From assembly GCA_018715695.1 (NCBI GenBank), contig DVLB01000111.1:1-36756 (forward strand): DNA of 36,756 bases, in the 5' to 3' direction. This stretch comes from Candidatus Galloscillospira stercoripullorum. Lineage in GTDB: Bacteria; Bacillota; Clostridia; Oscillospirales; Oscillospiraceae. Positions 14,551-22,075 of the stretch are shown here, piece by piece. The translations under genes were made by a program, and so were the position numbers. The notes under the pieces are model-generated. The model was given only the letters and a program-made list of their open reading frames with translations. It searched no databases and was not told where the DNA came from. Numbering within the stretch: position 1 is the stretch's first letter; each line of letters opens with the position of its first letter.

Positions 14551-15528
14551 ATGATCACAGTGGAACATCTGACAAAGTGCTATGGCGATTTCAAGGCGGT
14601 GGAGGACCTCTCCTTTGAGATCGGGGAAGGGGCGGTCTACGGCTTTCTGGGGCCGAACGGCGCCGGGAAATCCACCACCATGAACATCATGACGGGCTGT
14701 CTCTCGGCCACGGAGGGACATGTTCGCATCGAGGGCTATGATATTTTTGAAGAGCCCATGAAGGCAAAGCGGCTCATCGGCTATCTGCCGGAGCAGCCGC
14801 CCCTCTATATGAACGAGACGCCGGTGGAATACCTGCGCTTTGTAGGGGAGACCAAGGGGGTGCACGGCGCGGAGCTCAAGCGCCAGATCGACGAGGTGAT
14901 GGAACAGACCCGGATCACCCAGATGCGCAGCCGGCGCATTTCCCAGCTCTCCAAGGGATACAGGCAGCGCGTGGGGATCGCCCAGGCGCTGATGGGCTCG
15001 CCCCGGGTCGTCATTCTGGACGAGCCCACCGTGGGCCTTGACCCCATCCAGATCGTGGAGATCCGGGAGCTGATCCGGGACCTGGGCCGGAGCCATACGG
15101 TCATCCTCAGCTCCCACATCCTCTCCGAGGTCCAGACCATCTGCGAGGAGATCCTCATCATCTCCCGGGGAAAGCTGGTGGCCTTTGGCCGTCCGGGGGA
15201 CCTGGAGCGGCAGCTGCTCTCTCCCAGCGAGATCAATCTTGTCGCGGAGACGGGGGAAAAGGAGGCACGGGAGATCCTGGAGCCCCTGGAGCACATCACC
15301 CAGGCCGACTTCCACGCGGAAGGCGGCGAGCGGGTGGCGGTGTGCCTCAAGACCGACCAGACCGACATCCACGACATTTCCAGGGACATCTTCTTTGCCT
15401 TTGCCCGCCGGGGGACCGCCCTGCTGGAGATGAATCTCAAGAAAGCCAACCTGGAGGACGTCTTCCTGGAGCTCACCGAGAAGGACCAGGGCGGCAGCGC
15501 TGAGAACAAGGAGGAGGAGCCGGCATGA
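14551..15528 (+). CDS. ABC transporter ATPase, GldA-like
   Basis: 325 residues; ATG 14551 with AAGGAGG upstream. The nucleotide-binding domain spans about 1-220: Walker A GPNGAGKST (34-42), Q-loop near 'GYLPEQPPLY', signature 'LSKGYRQRV' (a variant of LSGGQ with Lys), Walker B 'VVILDEPTVGLDP', and H-loop 'ILSSHILSE'. The C-terminal 100 residues form the extra domain usual in ABC-2 exporters and end in 'ANLEDVFLELTE', which is typical. It is cytoplasmic and powers the permease that follows; the stop overlaps the next start by four bases (ATGA). Together with the GldG-like and DUF4340 proteins downstream it forms the four-gene set seen in gliding-motility-type and other unknown export systems of many bacteria. 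Substrate is unknown. Confidence 0.93.
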   Translation: MITVEHLTKCYGDFKAVEDLSFEIGEGAVYGFLGPNGAGKSTTMNIMTGCLSATEGHVRIEGYDIFEEPMKAKRLIGYLPEQPPLYMNETPVEYLRFVGETKGVHGAELKRQIDEVMEQTRITQMRSRRISQLSKGYRQRVGIAQALMGSPRVVILDEPTVGLDPIQIVEIRELIRDLGRSHTVILSSHILSEVQTICEEILIISRGKLVAFGRPGDLERQLLSPSEINLVAETGEKEAREILEPLEHITQADFHAEGGERVAVCLKTDQTDIHDISRDIFFAFARRGTALLEMNLKKANLEDVFLELTEKDQGGSAENKEEEPA

Positions 15529-16388
15529 GCGCCATCTTGAAGCACGAGCTGAGAAGCTATTTCCACTCTCTGACCGCCTATGTCTTCGGGGCCTTTCTGC
15601 TGGCCTTCATCGGCATCGGCGCCATGCTCTACAACATTGAGGCGGCGGTGAGCAACTTTGAATACGTCCTGGGCTTTGCCGAGCTTATCTTTGTGGTCAT
15701 CGTGCCCATCCTGACCATGCGCTGCATCGCCGAGGAGCGCAAGCAGAAGACCGACCAGCTGCTCTACTCCCTGCCCGTCACCACCACCCAGGTGGTGCTG
15801 GGCAAATACCTGGCCCTGCTCATTCTTTACCTGATCCCCTTGGCGGTGATCGCCGTCTACCCGCTGATCTTCGCCCAGTTCGGCGATGTCTATCTGCTCA
15901 CGGCCTACGGCTCCATCCTGGCCTTTTTCGTCATGGGCGCGGCGCTCATTGCCCTGGGGGTGTTCCTCTCCTCCCTCACGGATAACCAGGGCCTGGCGGC
16001 GGGCGTGGGTATCGCAGTGATATTGTTCAATTATTTCAGCGTGAGCCTCTCTGAGTATGTCTCCTCCACCTCCTTCGGCACCCTGGTGGTGCTGCTGGTG
16101 CTCATCGTGGCCCTGGGAGCTCTGATCCGCCACCTGACCGGCAACGGCAACCTGGCCTACTGGGTGAGCTTTGCCCTGGCGGTGGCGCTGCTGGTGTTCT
16201 TCTTCTGGAATGGCACCGCTTTGGAAGGACTGCTGCCGGAGATCATGACCACCCTGTCCCTCTTTGAGCGGTTTGACGTGTTTGTCAACGGGGTCTTCGA
16301 CATGACGGCCATCGTCTACTACCTGTCGGTGGTGGTCTTTTTCCTCTTCCTCTCGGTTCAGTCCCTGGAAAAAAGGAGGTATAACTGA
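15525..16388 (+). CDS. ABC-2 type permease, GldF-like
   Basis: 287 residues with about six membrane segments: residues about 15-37, 47-67, 92-115, 122-152, 160-185 and 250-280. The loop 'LTMRCIAEERKQKTDQLLYSLPVTTTQVVLGKYLA' between the second and third is the diagnostic cytoplasmic coupling region of ABC-2 permeases of the GldF/NosY kind. It starts inside the ATPase gene's stop (ATGA overlap) and its own stop shares a base with the following start, so the genes are translationally coupled. It forms the membrane channel, most likely as a dimer, driven by the preceding ATPase. Confidence 0.92.
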   Translation: MSAILKHELRSYFHSLTAYVFGAFLLAFIGIGAMLYNIEAAVSNFEYVLGFAELIFVVIVPILTMRCIAEERKQKTDQLLYSLPVTTTQVVLGKYLALLILYLIPLAVIAVYPLIFAQFGDVYLLTAYGSILAFFVMGAALIALGVFLSSLTDNQGLAAGVGIAVILFNYFSVSLSEYVSSTSFGTLVVLLVLIVALGALIRHLTGNGNLAYWVSFALAVALLVFFFWNGTALEGLLPEIMTTLSLFERFDVFVNGVFDMTAIVYYLSVVVFFLFLSVQSLEKRRYN

Positions 16389-17845
16389 TGAAATCGCCAA
16401 AACTCCTTTCCAAGCGGGATGGCGGGGGGAACAGCCGGGTGGCCTTCCATGGCGGTTCCTATTCCCTGGTGATCACCGCCGTGGTCCTGGCGCTGCTGGT
16501 GGTGGTGAATATCCTGGCCTCCGCCCTGCCCACCACCCTCACCAAGTACGACATCAGCGCCGCCCAGCTTTACTCCGTCACCAGCAACACCAAGGTGGTA
16601 CTCAACGTGCTGGAGGAGGACGTGACCATCTATTGGATCGTCCAGTCCGGCGAGGAGGACTCCATCCTGGAGAACCTGCTGGGCAAGTATGAGAGCCTCT
16701 CCGAGCACATCACCGTATTGAAGCGCAACCCGGACGTCTATCCCACCTTCGCCCAGCAGTACACCGACGAGACGGTGGCCAACAACAGCCTGGTGGTGGA
16801 GTGCGGAGACCGCAGCCGCTATATTGCCTACGACGACATCTACCTCTTCGAGACCGACCTCTACAGCTACGTCACCTACGCCGACTCCTTCGACGGCGAG
16901 GGGGCCATCACCTCGGCCATCGACTATGTGGTCAGTGAGGACCTGCCAGCGCTCTATGTGCTGGAGGGCCACGGGGAGCAGGAGCTGCCCACCACCTTCA
17001 GCGATCAGCTTACAAAAGACAACATCCAGGTCCAGAGCTTCTCCCTGCTGACGGCGGACGCCGTGCCCGAGGAGGCTGACTGCCTGATGATCTACGGCCC
17101 CTCCAGCGACATCTCCCAGGAGGAGAAGGAGATGCTCAGCGACTATATCGAGGGGGGCGGGAAGCTGCTGGTCATGGCCGGGCCCATCGAAGAGGGCTCC
17201 CTGGACAACCTTAACAGCCTCCTCGCAGACTACGGCGTGACCGTCAATGAGGGCGTGGTCATCGAGGGCGACCGGGACCACTACGCCTTCCAGACCCCCT
17301 GGGCCCTGATGCCGGACATGGCCTCGGATGAGATCACCGATTCCCTCATTGAAGAGCACTACTATCCCATCTTCACCATCGCCCAGGGCCTCACGGTGTC
17401 GGGGAATGCAGGAAGTGCCACGGTGACCGAGCTGCTCACCACCTCGGATGCGGCCTTCAGCAAGCTGGCCGGCTATGGCATGAGCACCTATGAAAAGGAG
17501 GAGGGGGACATCGACGGTCCCTTCGCCCTGGCGGTCTCGGTGGAGACGGCGGGCGGAGGAGAAATGATTTGGTTTGCCTCCTCCACCTACCTCAGTGACG
17601 CCTACAATGCCTATTCCTCCGGCGCCAACGTGAACCTGACCATGAACGCCATGGCCTCTCTCATCGGGGAGAGCGAGAGCATGGCCATCCGCAGCAAGTC
17701 CCTGAACTATAATTACCTGACCATCAGCGGCTCCACCTCGTCGCTTCTGAAGGTGACCCTGATCGGCGTGATCCCGCTGCTCTACCTGGGCGTGGGCATC
17801 AGCGTGGTGCTGGGCAGAAGGAGGGTACGCGATGAAGCGGTATAA
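16388..17845 (+). CDS. GldG-family membrane-anchored protein
   Basis: 485 residues. One membrane segment near the N-terminus (about 28-50, VITAVVLALLVVVNILASAL) and one near the C-terminus (about 458-478), with a large external part in between. 'YDISAAQLYSVTSNTKVVLNVLEEDVTIYWIVQ' is the standard opening of the GldG/ABC-type uncharacterised family (intraflagellar-transport-52-like domain), and 'ALYVLEGHGEQELPTTFSDQLTKDNIQVQ' with 'EADCLMIYGPSSDISQEEKEMLSDYIEGGGKLLVMAGP' is its Rossmann-like core. It works with the ATPase and permease, perhaps as an outward-facing accessory that handles substrate. AAAGGAGG is placed well for the start at 16388. The downstream DUF4340 gene overlaps by 14 bases. 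Confidence 0.9.
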   Translation: MKSPKLLSKRDGGGNSRVAFHGGSYSLVITAVVLALLVVVNILASALPTTLTKYDISAAQLYSVTSNTKVVLNVLEEDVTIYWIVQSGEEDSILENLLGKYESLSEHITVLKRNPDVYPTFAQQYTDETVANNSLVVECGDRSRYIAYDDIYLFETDLYSYVTYADSFDGEGAITSAIDYVVSEDLPALYVLEGHGEQELPTTFSDQLTKDNIQVQSFSLLTADAVPEEADCLMIYGPSSDISQEEKEMLSDYIEGGGKLLVMAGPIEEGSLDNLNSLLADYGVTVNEGVVIEGDRDHYAFQTPWALMPDMASDEITDSLIEEHYYPIFTIAQGLTVSGNAGSATVTELLTTSDAAFSKLAGYGMSTYEKEEGDIDGPFALAVSVETAGGGEMIWFASSTYLSDAYNAYSSGANVNLTMNAMASLIGESESMAIRSKSLNYNYLTISGSTSSLLKVTLIGVIPLLYLGVGISVVLGRRRVRDEAV

Positions 17846-19232
17846 ACGAATCGGGATCCTGCTCCTGGCCCTGGTCGTCGTGTGCGCGGTGACCTTCGCC
17901 GTGAGCCGGTATGAGGAGTACAAGGAGCAGATCAGCGTCAGCGGCCAGGTGGTCCTGGAGATCCCCGTGCAGTCGGTGCAGACCCTCTCCTGGGAGTACA
18001 ACGACCAGAGCTTCTCCTTCCAGAAGGGGGAGGACGGCTGGAGCTATGATGCCGACTCGGCCTTCCCGGTGGATGACGGGGAGATCGAGGCGCTGCTCGC
18101 TCCCTTTGAGGCCCTGAGCGCCGCCTTTATCATCGAGGACGTGGAGGACTACGGCCAGTATGGTCTCTCTGACCCCATATGCACCATTACCCTCTCCGAC
18201 GGGGAGCAGACCTGGGAGATCACCCTGGGGGATTTCAGCGCCATGGACTCCCAGCGCTATCTCTCCCTGGGAGACGGCAACGTCTACCTGGTGGAGGACG
18301 ACCCGGTGGACCTCTACTCCACCCAGCTCAGTGGGCTCATCCTCCACGATGCCCTGCCGGAACTCCGGCAGGTGAGTGCCATCACCTTCTCCGGGGAGCA
18401 AGGCTACTCCATCACCTATGAAGAAGAGGGGCAGAACACCTACCGCGCCCAGGACGTCTACTTCGCGCAGCTGAGCGGAGGGACGCTGCCTCTGGACACC
18501 GACCTGGTGGAGGACTACCTCTCCGCCATTTCGGGCCTGGACCTTGAGGACTATGTGACCTACAACGCCACGGAGGATGAGGTGGCCCAGTGCGGCCTTG
18601 ATGAGCCGGAGCTGACCATTTCGGTGGACTACACCTGGGAGGATGAGGACGGAGAGAGCCTCTCGGACACCCTGGTCCTCCACATCAGCCGGGATCCGGA
18701 GCAGGCGGCGGGGGCGGAGGACGGCGAGGAGGAGAATGCCGATGCCATCACCGCCTACGCCCGGGTGGGGGACTCCCAGATCCTCTACCAGATCTCCGGG
18801 GAGGAGTATCTGACCCTGATGGCGGCTTCCTCCGATGACCTGCGCCACCGGGAGGTCATTCCCGCCGACCTGGAGAATGTGACGGCCCTGGACATCACCC
18901 TGGAGGGCGAGACCTACACCCTCACAGTCCAGGGAGAGGACGACGAGCGGGTCTTCCTCCTGGGCGAGGAGGAGATCGACAGCGGCGATCTGGTCTCCGC
19001 CCTGGAGGGTCTGAGCGCCGACAGCTTCACCGATGAAGCGCCCACCCAGAAGGAGGAGATCTCCCTGACGCTCACCCTGGACCTGGAGGGAACGCCCACT
19101 GTGGACGTCACCCTTTACCGGTATGACGGCAGCACCTGCCTAGCCGTGGTGGACGGCGAGACGGTCTCCCTGGTGGCGCGCAGCGCCGTGGTGGACCTCA
19201 TTGAGGCGGTCAACGCCATCGTCCTGGATTAA
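17832..19232 (+). CDS. DUF4340 domain protein of the Gld-like ABC operon
   Basis: 466 residues, acidic, with one N-terminal membrane anchor (about 6-25, IGILLLALVVVCAVTFAVS) and the rest outside. The body repeats a beta-rich unit, e.g. 'VQTLSWEYNDQSFSFQKGEDGWSY...FPVDDGEIEALLAPFEALSAAFIIEDVEDYGQYGLSDPICTITLSDG' and again around 'LPLDTDLVEDYLSAISGLDLEDYVTYNATEDEVAQCGLDEPELTISV', as in the DUF4340 family, in which these units occur in tandem. Start ATG 17832 follows AGAAGGAGGG and overlaps the GldG-like gene, so it is the fourth gene of the operon. Exact role unknown; always seen with the GldG-like partner. A strong terminator follows. Confidence 0.9.
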   Translation: MKRYKRIGILLLALVVVCAVTFAVSRYEEYKEQISVSGQVVLEIPVQSVQTLSWEYNDQSFSFQKGEDGWSYDADSAFPVDDGEIEALLAPFEALSAAFIIEDVEDYGQYGLSDPICTITLSDGEQTWEITLGDFSAMDSQRYLSLGDGNVYLVEDDPVDLYSTQLSGLILHDALPELRQVSAITFSGEQGYSITYEEEGQNTYRAQDVYFAQLSGGTLPLDTDLVEDYLSAISGLDLEDYVTYNATEDEVAQCGLDEPELTISVDYTWEDEDGESLSDTLVLHISRDPEQAAGAEDGEEENADAITAYARVGDSQILYQISGEEYLTLMAASSDDLRHREVIPADLENVTALDITLEGETYTLTVQGEDDERVFLLGEEEIDSGDLVSALEGLSADSFTDEAPTQKEEISLTLTLDLEGTPTVDVTLYRYDGSTCLAVVDGETVSLVARSAVVDLIEAVNAIVLD

Positions 19233-19265
19233 GGCAGAGCCTACACAGGCAGAGTGAAAAAGAAT

Positions 19266-19303
19266 GCCCGGCTCCCGCATCAAGCGGGAGCCGGGCACTT
19301 TTT
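19266..19303. terminator. bidirectional terminator between convergent operons
   Basis: GCCCGGCTCCCGC / GCGGGAGCCGGGC, 13 perfect pairs, loop ATCAA, with 'aaaaagaa' to the left and 'acttttt' to the right. It ends both the ABC operon and the minus-strand cobalamin locus. Confidence 0.93.
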
Positions 19304-19344
19304 GTATGGAGGAGAGAAGAAAGGGCACGCAGGCTGGGGACAGG

Positions 19345-20076
19345 TCATCCCACGCCGGCGTAGCCGCCCACATCGTCTCCCAGATCGCAGGTGTAAAGGA
19401 AATCCACTGTATCCCCGCTCTCCAGCAGGTACTGGGAGCAGCCAAAGCCGGGGAACTGACCGTTGACCCGGTAGGTCCAGCCGGAAAGGGGACCGCAGTC
19501 GAACTCGTAGAGGTTTCCGATGCCCTCGATATAGGCGCTGTTGTAGAGCGGGGTGGAGGAGAACTCCAGGTGGATGCCCTCCTCACGGCAGACGCGCTGG
19601 AGAAGGGAGAAGGCGCTCTCGCCTTCCTCCCATTCCACCTCGGTGGGGGGGAGGACCCAGCCGTCAGCGGGGATGAGGTCGATTTTGTCTTCCTCCAGGT
19701 CGGCCAGGTTGTCCAGCACCGTGGCGCAGGAGATGGAGAGGGTGCAGGTGAGGGCGTCGGGCTCCTCCTCCGCTGAGGGGGTGGGCTGCGCTGCAGGCGG
19801 CAACGAGGGGGAGGGTGTAGGCGCGGCCGTGGGAGTGGGGGAGGGCGCTTCACCGCTCTCCTCCGGTGTGGGCGTGACAGCGGGAGAGGGGGTGAGAGCG
19901 GGAGAAGAGGCGGGAGCTTCGGAAGGCTCCGGCCGCTGGGTCAGCGCCGCGGTGGGCGTGGCGGAAGGGGCGGGCGGCGCGGTGGGGCCGCTGTCCCCCA
20001 GGAAGAAGGCGGCAGCCAGCACCGCCGCCGCGGCGGCCAATACGGCCAGCCGGAGCCATAGCTTTTTTCGGTCCAT
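19345..20076 (-). CDS. membrane-tethered DUF4430 protein, second copy
   Basis: 243 residues, ATG at 20076 with GGGGAGG upstream. An N-terminal anchor (about 8-26, LRLAVLAAAAAVLAAAFFL) is followed by a Pro/Thr/Ser-rich linker (about 30-105) with repeated 'PTPS'-like steps, then a DUF4430 domain from about 107 to 238: 'CTLSISCATVL', 'LIPADGWVLPPTEVEWEEGESAFSLLQRVC', 'YNSAYIEGIGNLYEFDCGPLSGWTYRVNGQFPGFGCSQYLLESGDTVDFLYTCDLGDDVG'. It is clearly a paralogue of 6396-7298, with the same cysteines and the same YNSAYIEGI and FDCG landmarks, but the linker differs in sequence and is shorter. It is 12 bases behind the toroid-SLH gene and thus in the same riboswitch-controlled transcript. Confidence 0.88.
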   Translation of the reverse strand: MDRKKLWLRLAVLAAAAAVLAAAFFLGDSGPTAPPAPSATPTAALTQRPEPSEAPASSPALTPSPAVTPTPEESGEAPSPTPTAAPTPSPSLPPAAQPTPSAEEEPDALTCTLSISCATVLDNLADLEEDKIDLIPADGWVLPPTEVEWEEGESAFSLLQRVCREEGIHLEFSSTPLYNSAYIEGIGNLYEFDCGPLSGWTYRVNGQFPGFGCSQYLLESGDTVDFLYTCDLGDDVGGYAGVG

Positions 20077-20088
20077 GGCGCCTCCCCG

Positions 20089-21717
20089 TCAGATGAGCTG
20101 GGCGCGGAGCAGCAGCGTGTAGACCATCTGGGCTACCTGGCTGCGCAGAGCGTTTTCCCGGGCCGACGACTGGACGAGATCGGCCTCCACGATCCCCTCA
20201 CGCAGGCAGAAGGCCGTCCCGGTCCTGGCCCAGGAGGAGAGGTCCGCACCGGCGGGGAGGAGCGCGGCGGTCTCCTCTTCGGTGAGGGCGGTGTCCAGTC
20301 CGCACAGCACCGCGGCCCGGGAGAGCAGGGTGGCCGCCTCCTGGATGGAGATGGTGCCCTTGGGATCAAAGGTGGTCTCGCTTCTGCCGTTGATGAGACC
20401 GTAGCCGTAGGCGGTGCCCACATAGGGGGCGTACCAGGCGGAGGGGGATACGTCGGCAAAGACGTCGCTCTCCCGGGGAATGAGCCCCAGCGCCCCCACC
20501 ACGATGGCGGCGAATTCCGCCCGGGTCATGGTGTCGTCGGGCGCGAAGAGACCGCCGCCCTTGCCGCTGATCACGCCACGCGCGGCCAGAGCCTCCACCG
20601 CCGTGCGGCAGTCCTGGCCGGCAATGTCAGTGAATGTAATATCAGGGTTTGTAACGGGAAGTACCTTTACATCGGGGTGGCGGCCGCTCAGGCCGCCGGA
20701 GACAGCGGCGGGCACGGTGTAGGGCGTGTCGTTCATGGAGAAGAAGGCGCTTTCACCCTTGGCCGAGCGGAGGGCGGCCCCCAGGGCACACACCCCCTGC
20801 TCGGTGGAGCGCAGGTCTCCGGTCTCGCTGCCGGCGGTGTAGCAGAAGCTGCCGTCGCTGAGCTGGAAGGAGAGCAGGGCGTCCAGGGGAGAGCAGCCGT
20901 TTTTCACAAAGCGGCTGTCGGTCATCTCCACGCCCAGGGCGCACAGGGCCATGACCACCTGGGCGATGGTAGGGGCGTTGGCGGTGCCCCGGTAGAGGAA
21001 GCTGCCGTCCTCCGCTTGGAGGCCGCTCAGGCAGTCAAGGCCCCGTTCCACAGCCTGGGCCACCGCTGGCTGATCGCGGTAATTTGCAAGGGCCAGCAGG
21101 GCGCCGGCGGTGAGGTCCACGTCGGCCTCGCCGTCCCCGCCCCGGTCGCCCAGGTTCCAGCCGCCGCAGTCAAGCTGCCGGGAGAGGATCTCGTCCACAT
21201 AGAGCTGCCGGGTGGCCTGGACCGGGGCGGAGGGGTTCACGGGCATCTCGTAGCTTCCGCTGTCCAGGGCGAGGAGGGCCCAGACCGGGCCGTTGAGACC
21301 CTGCCAGACCACCTGCTCAAAGTCGCCCAGAGGGGCGAGCAGGTCGTAGCCCGCCACGTCGGTGGGGTCGGCGCCGATGGCGGCGAGAGCCAGGACGGTG
21401 CGGCTGTACTCGGTGTAAAGCCGCTTGTCCAGCACGCCCTCCAGCAGGGTCACCTGCTCGGAGAGTCGGGTGTAGTAGTACTCCAGATAGGACTGAGGCA
21501 CCGCCAGGGTGCTCCGGGTCAGAGCCAGCACGGTCCACTCGCCGCCCAGGGTGCCGGGCTGGGGGAGGTTGACCGCGGCGCGCAGGATGGAGCAGCCCTG
21601 CTCCACAGCCTGTTCCAGACTGTCGGAGGGCTGGGCGGCCCGGACCGGGGCGGCCAGGGACAGGACCAGGGCGAGAGCCAGCGAGAGCGCGGCGAGGCTG
21701 TGTTTGAATCGGTTCAT
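20089..21717 (-). CDS. alpha/alpha-toroid S-layer protein, intact (cobalamin-binder-like)
   Basis: 542 residues. A signal peptide (LAALSLALALVLSLAAPVRAA) precedes an alpha/alpha-toroid domain at about 30-340: 'PGTLGGEWTVLALTRSTLAVPQSYLEYYYTRL', 'RTVLALAAIGADPTDVAGYDLL', 'QVVWQGLNGPVWALLALDSGSYEMP', 'RQLDCGGWNLGDRGG', 'LQAEDGSFLYRG', and 'QLSDGSFCYTAG'. This is the helical-barrel class that includes prenyltransferases and intrinsic factor; no prenyltransferase catalytic DxDD motif is seen. SLH motifs fill about 365-530 ('FTDIAGQDCRTAVEALAARGVISGKGGGLFAPDDTMTRAEFAAIVV', 'FADVSPSAWYAPYVGTAYGYGLINGRS'). It is the full-length counterpart of the frameshifted 4725-6376 copy. Expression is under the cobalamin riboswitch at 21811-21919. 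Likely role: corrinoid capture on the wall, with the DUF4430 protein as partner (inference). Confidence 0.88.
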   Translation of the reverse strand: MNRFKHSLAALSLALALVLSLAAPVRAAQPSDSLEQAVEQGCSILRAAVNLPQPGTLGGEWTVLALTRSTLAVPQSYLEYYYTRLSEQVTLLEGVLDKRLYTEYSRTVLALAAIGADPTDVAGYDLLAPLGDFEQVVWQGLNGPVWALLALDSGSYEMPVNPSAPVQATRQLYVDEILSRQLDCGGWNLGDRGGDGEADVDLTAGALLALANYRDQPAVAQAVERGLDCLSGLQAEDGSFLYRGTANAPTIAQVVMALCALGVEMTDSRFVKNGCSPLDALLSFQLSDGSFCYTAGSETGDLRSTEQGVCALGAALRSAKGESAFFSMNDTPYTVPAAVSGGLSGRHPDVKVLPVTNPDITFTDIAGQDCRTAVEALAARGVISGKGGGLFAPDDTMTRAEFAAIVVGALGLIPRESDVFADVSPSAWYAPYVGTAYGYGLINGRSETTFDPKGTISIQEAATLLSRAAVLCGLDTALTEEETAALLPAGADLSSWARTGTAFCLREGIVEADLVQSSARENALRSQVAQMVYTLLLRAQLI

Positions 21718-21746
21718 GTGCTCCTCCTGTTCTTCCTGCCGGGACG

Positions 21747-21777
21747 GAAAACGCCCGCTGCGGAAGGCAGCGGGCGT
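21747..21777 (-). terminator. terminator in the expression platform of riboswitch 3
   Basis: On the minus strand ACGCCCGCTG / CAGCGGGCGT, ten perfect pairs with a 7-base loop, then TTTT. It lies between the aptamer and the ribosome-binding site of the toroid gene, so ligand-bound aptamer would favour termination. Confidence 0.7.
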
Positions 21778-21810
21778 GCGGCAGACAGCTTCCGGTTCCG
21801 GCAGAAACTA

Positions 21811-21919
21811 GGGCGCTCCCGGGTTTCCTGACTTATCTCCCTGGCGGGAGCTTCACAGTGACCGACTCGCGGGGCCTTTCACCCCATTTCCCCTTCCGCA
21901 TGGCGCGGCGGGAGCGCCT
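21811..21919 (-). ncRNA. cobalamin riboswitch 3
   Basis: On the minus strand: P1 5' arm GGCGCTCCC, core 'GGGGAAATGGGGTGAAAGGC', 'GGTCACTGTGAAGCTCCC', the B12 box 'AAGTCAGGAAACCCGGG', and P1 3' arm GGGAGCGCC. P1 is nine perfect pairs (21812-21820 with 21910-21918). It is shorter than riboswitches 1 and 2. It controls the toroid-SLH and DUF4430 genes at 21717-19345. A possible promoter on the minus strand is TTGTAT, 17 bases, TAAGCT near 21938-21966, but this is weak. Confidence 0.93.
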
Positions 21920-22075
21920 ATATGGTTTTGTGGGAATAGCTTATCACGTTCCCGCATGAAATACAAGGGGGGGAGATATTTCTTTACAACCGGCGCGGGG
22001 ATAGGGTAAAATAAAAAATTAGAGCAAAGGAAAATGCCCGCCCTCCGGGGCGGGAAGAGAGAGGGGAGAAATCAG

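Noticed and set aside
14805-16400. 531-residue minus-strand ORF opposite the ABC genes
   Set aside because: Shadow of the ATPase and permease genes; the plus-strand genes have overlapping starts and full motifs.
20089-21717. Reading the toroid domain as a terpene cyclase or prenyltransferase
   Set aside because: The helical-barrel repeats fit that superfamily, but no DxDD-type or metal-binding catalytic motif is visible, the protein is secreted with SLH anchors, and a cobalamin riboswitch controls it; a ligand-binding role fits better.
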